Shown: positions 53,228 through 62,964, counted from the first letter of the stretch. The stretch is 64,000 bases of DNA from Thalassotalea marina (GCF_014656435.1 NZ_BNCK01000003.1:248001-312000), one strand, 5' to 3'. A program made the numbers and translations. Notes: generated from the sequence alone by a model not told the origin.

Positions 53228-53815
53228 TTAAAATACGTATTCAACAGAAATAGATGCTACATCCATGTCTGGGTTGATATGCTGATCTATCTCATAACGT
53301 TCGTATTCAAGACGCACGTTAATATCTTGGGTAAGCGCTAAGCCAGCACCTACACCGTAAAACCAATCTCCACCACTGTCACTGCCAGTGATTGCCCCAA
53401 CTTCAGGAATACGGGTTTTATAGTCAGTATCCCATTCCATCCAGCCGCCCTTAGCGTATAAAGCAACAGTTTCGTTTAGCGGCGCAGAAAAACGTAAAGC
53501 AAGAGAATAACCATCGAACTCGGCTGTGTTGTCAAAATCACTCACTTCATCAAAATTTAAGTAAGCAAGTTCGGTACTAATATATGGGTTAAATGCCGCA
53601 CCGATATAAGCCTTGATCATCGCTGCGTCATCGTCGAAGCTGGTATCATTTGATCTGTCTTTCCATTGAAAAGAATACTGACCGTAACCTACACCTGTAT
53701 AAACTTTAGTGTCGTTCATAAACTCAAAATAATTGTCGTCAGCGAGCACTGCAGTGCTTGATAAACCTAGTAATAATCCTAATGAAATAGCGGGAAATGA
53801 TTTAATTGAAGGCAT
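53228..53815 (-). CDS. small outer-membrane beta-barrel protein
   Basis: A 195-residue exported protein (signal to about residue 25, VLA). The mature chain has about eight amphipathic strands (TKVYTGVGYGQYSFQW, MIKAYIGAAFNPYISTELAYLNF, WFYGVGAGLALTQDINVRLEYERYE) and ends VSVEYVF-like (ISVEYVF), the OmpA/OmpX-type porin-like barrel pattern. AAGGAG precedes the start. It lies after the BON-domain gene with a strong hairpin between them and before its own terminator. The role is unknown; OmpX/Ail-like or OmpW-like envelope proteins are possible relatives. Confidence 0.8.
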   Translation of the reverse strand: MPSIKSFPAISLGLLLGLSSTAVLADDNYFEFMNDTKVYTGVGYGQYSFQWKDRSNDTSFDDDAAMIKAYIGAAFNPYISTELAYLNFDEVSDFDNTAEFDGYSLALRFSAPLNETVALYAKGGWMEWDTDYKTRIPEVGAITGSDSGGDWFYGVGAGLALTQDINVRLEYERYEIDQHINPDMDVASISVEYVF

Positions 53816-53862
53816 AACTTCTCCTTAGTGATATATATTCTTTTTTGCGGTCTAACGGAAGG

Positions 53863-53894
53863 AAGGAGTAGTGCTGTTACCAGCACTACTCCTT
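53863..53894. terminator. strong 14-bp hairpin between the BON and OMP genes
   Basis: A perfect inverted repeat AAGGAGTAGTGCTG / CAGCACTACTCCTT with a TTAC loop. The T-run lies on the plus-strand side, so for the minus-strand BON gene it is not a standard terminator. It may act as an attenuator or RNA-processing barrier. The stem also contains AAGGAG. Confidence 0.6.
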
Positions 53895-53899
53895 ATTTT

Positions 53900-54469
53900 T
53901 TAAGATTGCTTAACAATTTTTAGCTTGTCTTCAACGTCTTTAACGTCATCGGCATTTTTTGCGATGTTAAGGACAAGTTGTTTTTCAGAAGAAGAATCGA
54001 CTTTACCTGTTAAGGTTACTTTAGCGTTTTTAACGTCTACATCGATATCTGTACCTGTGATATCCGAATCGAATAACAAGCGTGTTTTAATCACAGTTGC
54101 GATTTTTGCGTCAGTTAACGCTGATGTTTCCATACCACGCTCTTTTTCTACTTCTTTACTGTCTTTCTCTTTATAAACAGTAATTTTGTTATCAACTGAT
54201 TTTACACCGTCAATGCCAGCGACTAATTCATAGGCAAGCTTTTTATCAACACTGTGCTCAACTTTACCTGTTAGCGTCACTACACCGTTTTTAACATCAG
54301 TATTAATGTCAAAAGAGTTCAAGTTAGTGTTGAACAGTAAAGTCGCTTCTGCTTTACCATCTATCCATGCATCTTGTGCACCTTTTTCCCAACTATTGTC
54401 TTTCGCTTGTACTGCTGTCGTTGCTAATACTGAACACATTGCTAGTGAAATAATTGTGCGTTTCATCAT
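53900..54469 (-). CDS. exported protein with two BON domains (OsmY-like)
   Basis: A 189-residue periplasmic protein: signal to about residue 22 (VQA), then two BON domains (about 35-100 and 120-187). Each has the family pattern of an alpha-beta unit ending in VKNGVVTLTGKVEHS... and VKNAKVTLTGKVDSS, with GIDGVKSVDNKI and NADDVKDVEDKL. OsmY-type BON proteins are osmotic and stationary-phase induced chaperones or envelope-binding proteins. AAGGAGAAAA precedes tandem ATGs at 54469/54466. It fits the surrounding group of stress-envelope genes. Confidence 0.9.
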   Translation of the reverse strand: MMKRTIISLAMCSVLATTAVQAKDNSWEKGAQDAWIDGKAEATLLFNTNLNSFDINTDVKNGVVTLTGKVEHSVDKKLAYELVAGIDGVKSVDNKITVYKEKDSKEVEKERGMETSALTDAKIATVIKTRLLFDSDITGTDIDVDVKNAKVTLTGKVDSSSEKQLVLNIAKNADDVKDVEDKLKIVKQS

Positions 54470-54807
54470 TTTTCTCCTTAAATTGAATGTCCGACCTTCA
54501 CGTTACAGAATGCATGCCAAAACAATATTTCTTTTATATTTCAACATTTTAATCATACTCCTTTGTTAGAAATGTATCTGTTAATGTGAATTATTTTCAG
54601 TAGCGTTGTAGTTTTTACAGGAAGCTAAAATGAGATAAAAAGAACTAAGTAAAGTTTATAAATGACCAAGTAACTATTACATGCCTTAAAAACAAAAGAT
54701 AAATAACACATTGTTTTTATTGATTATAATTTGTGGCATATCATCTGCAACCTCTAGGTTGAGAGTCATTCTCATGAAATAGAATCACTTAAAACACGGA
54801 GGATAAA
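54470..54807. other. 338-nt divergent intergenic region
   Basis: AT-rich region between the divergent BON-domain and DUF2383 genes, no credible gene. It should hold both promoters; a TATAAT at 54725-54730 and the Fur-like palindrome at 54760 are the only motifs recognised. Confidence 0.5.
54760..54774. promoter_or_regulatory. probable Fur box
   Basis: TGAGAGTCATTCTCA is a 7-1-7 inverted repeat matching the Fur consensus TGATAATCATTATCA at 12 of 15 positions, 33 nt before the DUF2383 gene. Binding is inferred. Confidence 0.6.
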
Positions 54808-55254
54808 ATGAATAACTCAAACTATGACTTAAGCCATGTTGAGCATTTAATTAAAGTATTAAACAGTGGTATCGACTTTTACGGTGAAGCTAAAAGTAAA
54901 TTAGACAACCATGAATTGATTCGCATATTTGATCAAAATTTAACGGAGAAACATAAAGCGGTAACCGAGTTACAAAATTATGTGATGGCAGACAAAGGGG
55001 AGCCAGAACAAGATAGTGCGTTATCTGTAGAATTACGCGCAGCGTACACGAAAGTATTGGCTTTGGTCAGCTCAGACACTGAACATACTTATATTTCACA
55101 ATTGGAAGAAGTGGAAGATAAAGTCCTTGAGGCTATTGATAAATCGCTGAAAAACGTAATGCCTCCACAATTAAAAGAAACCTTACTGCGCATTCAAATT
55201 CGTATGCAAGTTTGTCACGACGACATGAAACACCTTCAAGAGGTGACTGCATAA
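54808..55254 (+). CDS. PA2169/DUF2383-family four-helix-bundle protein
   Basis: A 148-residue protein predicted by eye to be a four-helix bundle (HVEHLIKVLNSGIDFYGEAKSKLDN, LIRIFDQNLTEKHKAVTELQNYV, LEEVEDKVLEAIDKSLKN), matching DUF2383 proteins in the ferritin-like superfamily. Carboxylate/His pairs that could bind metal are present (EKHKAVTE, SDTEHTYISQLEEVEDK) but a full diiron motif is not clear. The Fur-like box upstream would link it to iron. ACGGAGGA precedes the start. Function unknown. Confidence 0.8.
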   Translation: MNNSNYDLSHVEHLIKVLNSGIDFYGEAKSKLDNHELIRIFDQNLTEKHKAVTELQNYVMADKGEPEQDSALSVELRAAYTKVLALVSSDTEHTYISQLEEVEDKVLEAIDKSLKNVMPPQLKETLLRIQIRMQVCHDDMKHLQEVTA

Positions 55255-55280
55255 CAAAAGCTAATTCTTGTTATGTTATA

Positions 55281-55306
55281 GCCGCTTACTTAACTCAGTA
55301 AGCGGC
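55281..55306 (+). terminator. hairpin after the DUF2383 gene
   Basis: GCCGCTTACT / AGTAAGCGGC, a perfect 10-bp stem with 6-nt loop, 26 nt after the stop; no T-tract follows, so termination is uncertain. Confidence 0.5.
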
Positions 55307-55362
55307 ATACCTAAACTCTTCAATTAAATTTCAAAACACACGATTTTAATAAGGAGCAATCC

Positions 55363-55521
55363 ATGGATTTTATACGCATACTTTTTTCAGTTTTATTACC
55401 GCCGTTAGGTGTATTTTTACAAGTTGGAATTAAAGGAGCATTTTGGCTGAATTTGCTTTTTACCTTACTAGGTTACATTCCTGGCATTATCCATGCGGTG
55501 TGGGTTATCGCTAAAAACTAA
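55363..55521 (+). CDS. YqaE/Pmp3-family small membrane protein
   Basis: A 52-residue protein of two TM helices: ILFSVLLPPLGVFLQVG, then the family's short loop, then FWLNLLFTLLGYIPGIIHAVWVIA. The LPPLGVFLQ and LGYIPGIIHAVWV motifs are diagnostic for Pmp3/YqaE proteins, which are induced by osmotic, cold and stationary-phase stress and affect membrane potential in yeast. AAGGAG lies 6 nt before the ATG. It starts the stretch before the AsmA-like gene, only 25 nt away. Confidence 0.95.
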   Translation: MDFIRILFSVLLPPLGVFLQVGIKGAFWLNLLFTLLGYIPGIIHAVWVIAKN

Positions 55522-55546
55522 CCAGTTGAAGTTTGTTAGGGGCGGC

Positions 55547-56665
55547 ATGCAAATGAAAATCTTAAGTAAAAAAATCAATACCACTTGGCTTAAAACCTTA
55601 TTAATTTTATGTTTGGTTTTACTGATTTTGCGTGCGATTGCCCCATACGCGGTTAAATATACCGTTAACAGAGCACTAGCAAATCAATCCAGTGTTACTG
55701 GCTATATCGGTGATGTTGATTTACACCTGTACCGCGGCGCCTATGAAATAGAAGACATCGCGCTTTATTCTGTCGATGTTAATGATAATAAGCAGCCGTT
55801 TTTATCCATGAAAGAGCTAGATATCTCCATTTTGTGGTCGGCGTTATTTCAAGGTCGAGTTGTTTCGTCAATGACCATGTACCAATTAGACCTATCAATA
55901 TATGACCAAGAACCCGAAACTGTCGCCGACTCAACGGATGTTGCTAAAAGCAAAACTTGGGTAGAGCTTGCCAACGATATTACCCCCTTCTCTATTGATG
56001 CTATCGTTTTAGTTGATAGTAAAATGACTCTAAAAACAGATAATGAAAGCGCCATCAAAACCACATACATTGATGGTATCTACGGTCTGATCACAAACAT
56101 CAATAATGATAAACACACTGAAAATTCTCTAAGTGGTGCATTAAAACTCACCGGAGATTTAATGGGCCAATCAAACATTACCATTGAAGCAGGTTTTGAT
56201 CCTTTCGCTGAAAAGCCTAATTTTGATCTTGATGTTACAGTAGAAAAATTTCCTATTAATCATTTAGATAATCTTATTAAGTTTTATACAGTTTTTGATA
56301 TCGAAGGCGGTATTGTGGACGGCGCCATGGAGCTAGCTGCCGTAGACGGCGATGTTGATGGCTACATAAAGCTAGGAGTGTATCAGCTTGATGTATTCAC
56401 TTGGCAAGAAGATGTTATTCAAGATGGCGACAACCCCTTTGTTATACTTGCTGAAAATATTACCGAGCTTCTGGGTAATATTTTAGAAAACGACGAAAAG
56501 AAAACGGTAGCCGCTCAAGTGCCAATTGAAGGCACACTTAACCAAACGGAAATATCAACCTCAGCCGCCATTTATTCTATGGTTGAAAATGCCTTTATTG
56601 AAGCAATTGAACTTAATCTCGATCAAGTGGTTTCATATGAAGCATTAACACAAGAAAGCAAATAA
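55547..56665 (+). CDS. AsmA/DUF748-like membrane-anchored protein
   Basis: A 372-residue protein with one N-terminal TM helix (about 15-32) and a long periplasmic beta-rich chain (GYIGDVDLHLYRGAYEIEDIAL, FLSMKELDISILWSALFQG, GEIAL-type repeats). The pattern matches DUF748/AsmA-family proteins, which form beta-taco structures for lipid transfer between envelope membranes. ATG 55547 with AGGGG upstream is preferred over an in-frame start at 55493 inside the Pmp3 gene; ATG 55553 is another option. The role in lipid transport is by family analogy. Confidence 0.78.
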   Translation: MQMKILSKKINTTWLKTLLILCLVLLILRAIAPYAVKYTVNRALANQSSVTGYIGDVDLHLYRGAYEIEDIALYSVDVNDNKQPFLSMKELDISILWSALFQGRVVSSMTMYQLDLSIYDQEPETVADSTDVAKSKTWVELANDITPFSIDAIVLVDSKMTLKTDNESAIKTTYIDGIYGLITNINNDKHTENSLSGALKLTGDLMGQSNITIEAGFDPFAEKPNFDLDVTVEKFPINHLDNLIKFYTVFDIEGGIVDGAMELAAVDGDVDGYIKLGVYQLDVFTWQEDVIQDGDNPFVILAENITELLGNILENDEKKTVAAQVPIEGTLNQTEISTSAAIYSMVENAFIEAIELNLDQVVSYEALTQESK

Positions 56666-56750
56666 CTGGCCTTTAGTCATTGAAGTGTCAAAGATAACTC
56701 GCTATAAGATAAATTAATTAAAAGCCATTCGATGTCTGTAGAGGCTTGTT

Positions 56751-57878
56751 TTGCCATTTAAACATTTGTCCATTATCGCCGTTTGCCTCAGCTTAATGAG
56801 TTGTCAAAGCACTCCCCATGTTGAACAACTCGTTAAACAGGTTAAAAATAATCCTAAGCGTATTGATAAAGTCATTATCCAAGCAGAACGCACCCACAAA
56901 GCGATAAACGCAGACATTAAACAAATTCAGCAAGCTTATGCCGCTTTAGAGCAACTTGTTGAAAGTGTCTGGGGTAAAAAACATGTGCAATTACCCAGTA
57001 GTAAAAAATACGTTAAATACAGCAATGATTACAAAGCCAGGGCCATTGTTGATTTTGCTACGGGAAAAGTCACCGTTGAAACCATCGCTAAGAAACAAGC
57101 GGTTCATTTCTTAAAAAAGGCGATAGTGACAACCGTTTTAACGCCTGCTGACCCTAGAGCTAATGATATTTTTTCAAGCCAAGCGCCCCAGTTAGGCGCA
57201 CAGCCTTTTTTATTTAACCAAGTGTTAGATCAAGACCAACGTGCAATACGCTATCAATGGCGAGCCAATCGATTTGCCAATCATATAGTTGCCAAGAATC
57301 TGGTAAAACGATCCAATATTCACCAAGTAACTTTTGACTTAGTGGATAACCATCAACATCTGCGCCAGCAGTTGTATAGTGATTATGTGTTAGCAGCAGC
57401 TAAACGTTACCGAGTAAAACCTGATTTGATTTATGCCATTATTGAAACGGAAAGTAGCTTTAACCCTTATGCGGTAAGCCGAGCGAATGCCTATGGTTTG
57501 ATGCAAGTAGTACCGGCTACTGCTGGCAGAGATGTTTATCAAAAAGTGAAAAATAAAAGCGGTCAGCCAACTAAACAATTGTTGTTTACTCCTTCAGCCA
57601 ATATTGATATTGGCACCGCTTATTTGCATCTTTTACAAACGCGATATTTAAAGGCAATACAAAACCATACCAGTAAAGAATACAGTGTGATCTCTGCGTA
57701 CAATGGTGGTGCAGGTAACGTGTTAAAAACCTTTGATAACAATAGAGCGCGCGCGATGAAAGATATCAACCAATTAAAACCCAAATCGGTTTTTTGGGCG
57801 TTAACCAACAAGCACCCAAAAGCCGAATCTCGACGTTATCTAAAAAAAGTGACGCAGTTTAAGAAAAACTATCAGTAG
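56751..57878 (+). CDS. mltC: membrane-bound lytic murein transglycosylase C
   Basis: A 375-residue outer-membrane lipoprotein that cleaves peptidoglycan between MurNAc and GlcNAc. The start is TTG 56751 with GAGG upstream and gives lipobox LMSC (Cys18). The N-terminal region is MltC-specific. The C-terminal SLT domain has the catalytic Glu in IIETESSFNPYAVSRANAYGLMQV, then NIDIGTAYLHLL and ISAYNGGAGNVLKTF. The length agrees with MltC (about 360). It is a single gene; a regulatory site was not seen. Confidence 0.93.
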   Translation: MPFKHLSIIAVCLSLMSCQSTPHVEQLVKQVKNNPKRIDKVIIQAERTHKAINADIKQIQQAYAALEQLVESVWGKKHVQLPSSKKYVKYSNDYKARAIVDFATGKVTVETIAKKQAVHFLKKAIVTTVLTPADPRANDIFSSQAPQLGAQPFLFNQVLDQDQRAIRYQWRANRFANHIVAKNLVKRSNIHQVTFDLVDNHQHLRQQLYSDYVLAAAKRYRVKPDLIYAIIETESSFNPYAVSRANAYGLMQVVPATAGRDVYQKVKNKSGQPTKQLLFTPSANIDIGTAYLHLLQTRYLKAIQNHTSKEYSVISAYNGGAGNVLKTFDNNRARAMKDINQLKPKSVFWALTNKHPKAESRRYLKKVTQFKKNYQ

Positions 57879-57982
57879 CTGATAAAGCATTTGCTTAGTG
57901 TGCTTTTAAGAAAAATCTGACTAACACTAAACATTATTCTCGCTTTTCAGTATGCTTAACAAAAAGGTCAGACAATCTCCCC

Positions 57983-58444
57983 ATGAAAGTGTTAGAACTA
58001 AAAGTGCCCCCCGTTTTATTAATGCTAATATTTGCCATTGCCATTTGGTTTAGCCAGCCATTGTTGCCACAAGTGATCCAACCCAGCACGGCAACGTTGA
58101 TAGTGGCGTTGGTATTAATGTTTGCAGGTATTTTAATCGCGTTGTTGGGTGTTTACGCTTTCAAAAAAGCACAAACCACTGTTGATCCAACCAAGCCGGA
58201 CGCTAGCTCAAGTTTGGTCAGTTCGGGAATTTATCAGCTTACGCGCAACCCTATGTATGTTGGTTTTAGCTTATGTTTAGCGGCATTTTCTGTGTATTTA
58301 GCTAGCCCTTTTTCATTATTTTTAGTGGTGTTATTTGGCTGGTATTTAAAACGTTTTCAAATTATGCCAGAAGAGCGCATTTTACAAGGTAAATTTGGTC
58401 AACCTTATCAAGATTATTGTCAGCAAGTAAGGCGTTGGTTATGA
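57983..58444 (+). CDS. isoprenylcysteine carboxylmethyltransferase-like membrane protein
   Basis: A 153-residue integral membrane protein with four to five TM segments. The motif LVSSGIYQLTRNPMYVGFSL followed by EERILQGKFGQPYQDYCQQVRRW is the SAM-binding core of the ICMT/PEMT superfamily (RNPMY...EE...G..Y..Y...VRRW). Bacterial members methylate unknown small molecules or lipids. The stop overlaps the next gene start as ATGA, so the two genes are coupled. The substrate is unknown. Confidence 0.88.
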   Translation: MKVLELKVPPVLLMLIFAIAIWFSQPLLPQVIQPSTATLIVALVLMFAGILIALLGVYAFKKAQTTVDPTKPDASSSLVSSGIYQLTRNPMYVGFSLCLAAFSVYLASPFSLFLVVLFGWYLKRFQIMPEERILQGKFGQPYQDYCQQVRRWL

Positions 58445-59427
58445 GAACTTATTTACAGCGACTAGCCATTGTTACCGCGCTTATGGTGTTAGCAGCTTGT
58501 AGTAAACAAGTAGTTTATACCTCAGAAGCTGAAGTTACCCAGCGCTATACAGACAATATTATCAAGGCAGCTGACATCAGTGACGATGGGCAATTTACCC
58601 TTTGGAGCGATAACCAGATTGTTTGTCTTTGGGATAACATCAACAATAAAAAGCAATATTGTTTAGAAGGATTAGAAGCACAACTGATTGAGCTACTTGG
58701 GATCTCAGCGTCTAAACAATTTTTTTATACATCAAATCGCGTAAATGTTCATTTGTACGATCTCAAAACCGGGCGCTTAATGGCCGTGTGGTCAGCCGGA
58801 GACAACATTATTAACGATATCGCCATGGCGAAAAACGACAGCACTTTAGTCTTTGGATTTCGCAACGGTCAAGCCAGTGTAGTATCAGTAAAAAGTAATA
58901 AAGTCAGTACCTTTACACCACATCGTCTCGACATTAACAGTGTAAGCATTTCAGCTGATGGCAGTAAAGCATTCACTGGCTCAAGTGATAAACAAGCAGC
59001 TTTATGGAATACCGCAAATGGTGAAATTCTAAAAAGTTTTAATCATCAAACGCGAGTCAACCACGTGACCTTAAGCGATGATGCAAACATTGCCTATACC
59101 CTAGATGCCATTCGTGACCGATTTTTCTGGCAAGTAGAGCAACAAACTCAGCTGGCAGAGCTTGGTACGCCAATAAAGTTTATTGAATTCAATGATGCCT
59201 GTTTTGATAAACAAAACAAATGGTTATTAAGTGGTTCACCTAAACAAAAACTGATATTGTGGCAAGTCAAAGACGGCTTAAAACTGGCAGAGTGGCAAAC
59301 GTTTAAAATAGAAAATAGAGACCGCGCATCAGTCATTGCTGTGGCCATTGTTAACGATAAACTCGTGGCGTCATTTACCAGTGACGGGGTTTACCAAACA
59401 TGGCCAGTACATTTAGTTAAAAACTAA
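58441..59427 (+). CDS. lipoprotein with WD40-like repeats
   Basis: A 328-residue lipoprotein starting at ATG 58441 (lipobox LAAC, Cys20). The mature part has about six WD40/beta-propeller-like repeats: FTLWSDNQIVCLWDN, SADGSKAFTGSSDKQAALWN, NKWLLSGSPKQKLILWQV, where the DxxxxxWxx pattern is clear. It is translationally coupled (ATGA) to the ICMT-like gene. Bacterial WD40 lipoproteins usually act as scaffolds in the envelope. Partner unknown. Confidence 0.8.
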   Translation: MRTYLQRLAIVTALMVLAACSKQVVYTSEAEVTQRYTDNIIKAADISDDGQFTLWSDNQIVCLWDNINNKKQYCLEGLEAQLIELLGISASKQFFYTSNRVNVHLYDLKTGRLMAVWSAGDNIINDIAMAKNDSTLVFGFRNGQASVVSVKSNKVSTFTPHRLDINSVSISADGSKAFTGSSDKQAALWNTANGEILKSFNHQTRVNHVTLSDDANIAYTLDAIRDRFFWQVEQQTQLAELGTPIKFIEFNDACFDKQNKWLLSGSPKQKLILWQVKDGLKLAEWQTFKIENRDRASVIAVAIVNDKLVASFTSDGVYQTWPVHLVKN

Positions 59428-59434
59428 TACTGCG

Positions 59435-60313
59435 TTATCTTTTAGCAAGTCTAAAGTTTGCAACGGTACGTTGCGGCGTGAACTCAACTAAACAATTTGC
59501 TTTTTTGGGCATACAAGTGAAGCTGTGCTCGGTTAGACGTTGAAAGTAGCTAACAAAATGAGCCACGTCTGCGTCTGACATCACTTTGTCTTGCTGCAAA
59601 CTGTTACGTTTTAATTGATGTTCTTGCTGTAAGCGCCATTGATAAACACAATCAAACGATGGTGCTTTTAAATAAATCCAATAATCCATTAGTTCAAATA
59701 AAGGCGAATAAGCTTGCGCTAATTGGCGATTGACGTAGCTGCGCCATTGAGCCTTTTGATCTTGTTGACGTTCCAAATCATTAACAGGTGTTGATAATTC
59801 ACCAGCTGTTTGTGGCTCAGTTCCCCAACACCAACCTTCTATTAGCACAATATCGGCACTTTGTTGCACGTAACTCCAGTTGTTGGGTAGTTCTGGTTCA
59901 TCCGTTGCCTTGTTAAAGCGGGGAATCACAACGTCTTGTTCGCCTTTAGCCAATTTTGATAAAACGACAGTTAACTGATTAATATCGTGAGTGCCTGGCA
60001 CACCGCGTGTTGCCAATAATGGGTGCTCTTGTTTGGCCAACTTGCGACGCTGTTCACCAGGATAATAAAAGTCATCCAAAGACATCACTACAACATGCAA
60101 TTGGCTAGTGTTGATAACGATATGTTCAATAAATGCCGCTAACGTTGACTTACCACTGCCTTGGCAACCATTGATACCGACAAAAAATGGCTTATATTGC
60201 TTAGAGCTAAGTTCAATCAGTTGTTTGGCAATTGGCAAGTACACTTGCTTTGCCAATGTTAGAAAACCTTGGGGCAACTGGTGTTGTTGGGCAAAACGGG
60301 TCAACAAGTTCAT
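59435..60313 (-). CDS. P-loop kinase of the glycerate kinase/YggC-Tda10 group
   Basis: A 292-residue cytoplasmic protein with a perfect Walker A (GINGCQGSGKSTLAAF, about residues 47-62) and the kinase segment MSLDDFYYPGEQRRKLA. GVPGTHDINQL and VLIEGWCWGTEP complete the pattern of the plant-type D-glycerate 3-kinase/YggC family. It follows on the opposite strand of the WD40 gene. ATG 60313 is used, although TTG 60316 directly precedes it. Phosphorylation of D-glycerate is likely from the family but is not proven. Confidence 0.82.
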   Translation of the reverse strand: MNLLTRFAQQHQLPQGFLTLAKQVYLPIAKQLIELSSKQYKPFFVGINGCQGSGKSTLAAFIEHIVINTSQLHVVVMSLDDFYYPGEQRRKLAKQEHPLLATRGVPGTHDINQLTVVLSKLAKGEQDVVIPRFNKATDEPELPNNWSYVQQSADIVLIEGWCWGTEPQTAGELSTPVNDLERQQDQKAQWRSYVNRQLAQAYSPLFELMDYWIYLKAPSFDCVYQWRLQQEHQLKRNSLQQDKVMSDADVAHFVSYFQRLTEHSFTCMPKKANCLVEFTPQRTVANFRLAKR

Positions 60314-60340
60314 CAATAATTAAAAAGGGCCAGCCTAGAA

Positions 60341-60377
60341 AAACAAAAAAGGAGCATCGATATATTCAGCTCCTTTT
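60341..60377 (-). terminator. rho-independent terminator after fghA
   Basis: AAAAGGAGC / GCTCCTTTT, 9-bp stem with a 13-nt loop, followed on the minus strand by TTTTTTGTTT; it closes the formaldehyde operon. Confidence 0.75.
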
Positions 60378-60399
60378 AACATAACTCATCTTGGCCGTT

Positions 60400-61233
60400 T
60401 TAATCCATTAAACACTTATGGTGGAACGCTAAATGCTGGTCGATAAACGTTGAGATAAAGTAATAGCTGTGATCGTAACCTGGCTGCATTCTCAATTCTA
60501 ACGCCGACCCGTGCTCATTAGCTGCACGTACTAAATTAGTAGGCTTTAACTGCTCTTTTAAAAAGTTATCGGCATCACCTTGGTCAACCAACATTGGTAA
60601 TACCGCGTGTTTGTCGCTAAGCAACTCACAAGCGTCGTATTGTTTCCATGTTTGTTTATCTTCTCCCAAATAGGCGCTGAATGCCTTTTGCCCCCAAGGA
60701 CAGTTAATGGGGTTGGTAATGGGACTAAATGCCGAAATTGAACAATAGCGTTCAGCATTGCGCAGACCTATCACCAAAGCACCATGACCGCCCATGCTAT
60801 GCCCAGCGATACTTCGGCGATCACTGACGGGAAAGTTTGCTTCAATCAACTTTGGTAACTCTTTGACAATGTAGTCATACATTTGAAAATGTTCTGCCCA
60901 CGGCGCTTGTGTGGCGTTAACATAAAAACCTGCACCTTGCCCTAAGTCATAAGCATCATCATTGGCAACCGAATCACCTCTGGGGCTAGTATCTGGCGCT
61001 ACTATCGCAATACCAAGTTCCGCCGCCTTACGAAATGCTCCCGCTTTTTGCACAAAGTTTTCGTCAGTACAGGTTAAACCTGATAGCCAGTAAAGCACAG
61101 GAACCGGCTTTTTATCACTTGCTGCTTCAGGCAAAAATACCGAAAAGCGCATATCACCTTTCACCGTTGACGACTGGTGACTATATTGCAAATAGCGGCC
61201 ACCAAAGGTTTTTGATTCATTCAATAACTTCAT
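60400..61233 (-). CDS. fghA: S-formylglutathione hydrolase
   Basis: A 277-residue esterase-D family serine hydrolase that releases formate and glutathione from S-formylglutathione. The nucleophile motif GHSMGGHGAL (Ser about 146) is present with LSGLTCTDENFVQKAG (oxyanion region) and the C-terminal GYDHSYYFISTFIDQH that supplies the catalytic His. Length is typical (about 280). It lies 11 nt after the dehydrogenase gene, forming the standard adhC-fghA pair for formaldehyde detoxification. Confidence 0.96.
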   Translation of the reverse strand: MKLLNESKTFGGRYLQYSHQSSTVKGDMRFSVFLPEAASDKKPVPVLYWLSGLTCTDENFVQKAGAFRKAAELGIAIVAPDTSPRGDSVANDDAYDLGQGAGFYVNATQAPWAEHFQMYDYIVKELPKLIEANFPVSDRRSIAGHSMGGHGALVIGLRNAERYCSISAFSPITNPINCPWGQKAFSAYLGEDKQTWKQYDACELLSDKHAVLPMLVDQGDADNFLKEQLKPTNLVRAANEHGSALELRMQPGYDHSYYFISTFIDQHLAFHHKCLMD

Positions 61234-61244
61234 GGTAAATCCTG

Positions 61245-62405
<1,161 letters not shown>

Positions 62406-62476
62406 TTAGCTTTTATTTATTTTAAGTACGACAAAGTATAGAGCCCTTGATCAATTGCCTAAAGCAAAAATCATAT

Positions 62477-62884
62477 TTATTTCTCTTTTGCGGCAAATCG
62501 CTCGACCACTTTCAGTAATTGCTGGAAAGACGGGCAAGCTAAGTGATCTTCATTTGGACACGTTACCACATGTTGCATAGTGTCTTTTACCAGAGAGAGC
62601 TTTTTTATTGTCTGCGCTAATTCATCAACTTTGTTTTGTAGCATGTCACGGTCAATCGCTAAATCTCGTTTATTGGTAAACATGGTGGCGATTTCGTCAA
62701 GCGTAAGCCCAGCCATACGCCCTAAATTAATCAAGGTTAAGGTTTGTAGAACTTGCGGTTCGTATTGCCGCCTTAAACCATGACGCGACACCGATCTAAT
62801 CAAACCCTTTTGTTCGTAAAAACGCAGTGCTGACGCTTTCACGCCACTGGCTTTAACAACTTTTCCAATATCTAATAATTTCAT
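62477..62884 (-). CDS. MerR-family transcriptional regulator
   Basis: A 135-residue regulator with the MerR winged HTH (LLDIGKVVKASGVKASALRFYEQKGLIRS, then RRQYEPQVLQTLTLI) and a long dimerisation helix. The C-terminus carries VTCPNEDHLACPSF, a C-x7-C pair that may sense metal, thiol or carbonyl stress; it is not the SoxR iron-sulfur pattern. It is co-directional with adhC-fghA, and a MerR-type operator faces the divergent DUF2938 gene. Some small MerR regulators (NmlR/AdhR) control adhC, so control of formaldehyde detoxification is plausible. Confidence 0.9.
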   Translation of the reverse strand: MKLLDIGKVVKASGVKASALRFYEQKGLIRSVSRHGLRRQYEPQVLQTLTLINLGRMAGLTLDEIATMFTNKRDLAIDRDMLQNKVDELAQTIKKLSLVKDTMQHVVTCPNEDHLACPSFQQLLKVVERFAAKEK

Positions 62885-62885
62885 C

Positions 62886-62919
62886 TTGACCTAAAGTTAA
62901 CTTCAAGTTGCATGCTAAT
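62886..62919 (+). promoter_or_regulatory. MerR-type operator and promoter for the DUF2938 gene
   Basis: TTGACC at 62886-62891 is followed by CTAAAGTTAACTTCAAG, close to the SoxR-type palindrome CCTCAAGTTAACTTGAGG. The CATGCTAAT region lies 19-22 bp after the -35, the long spacer typical of MerR-activated promoters. It begins 1 nt from the merR start, so it probably serves both directions. Confidence 0.65.
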
Positions 62920-62964
62920 AGCCAATCTATCAAGCCACTATTTTTCAAACAAGGGGATTGGCAC

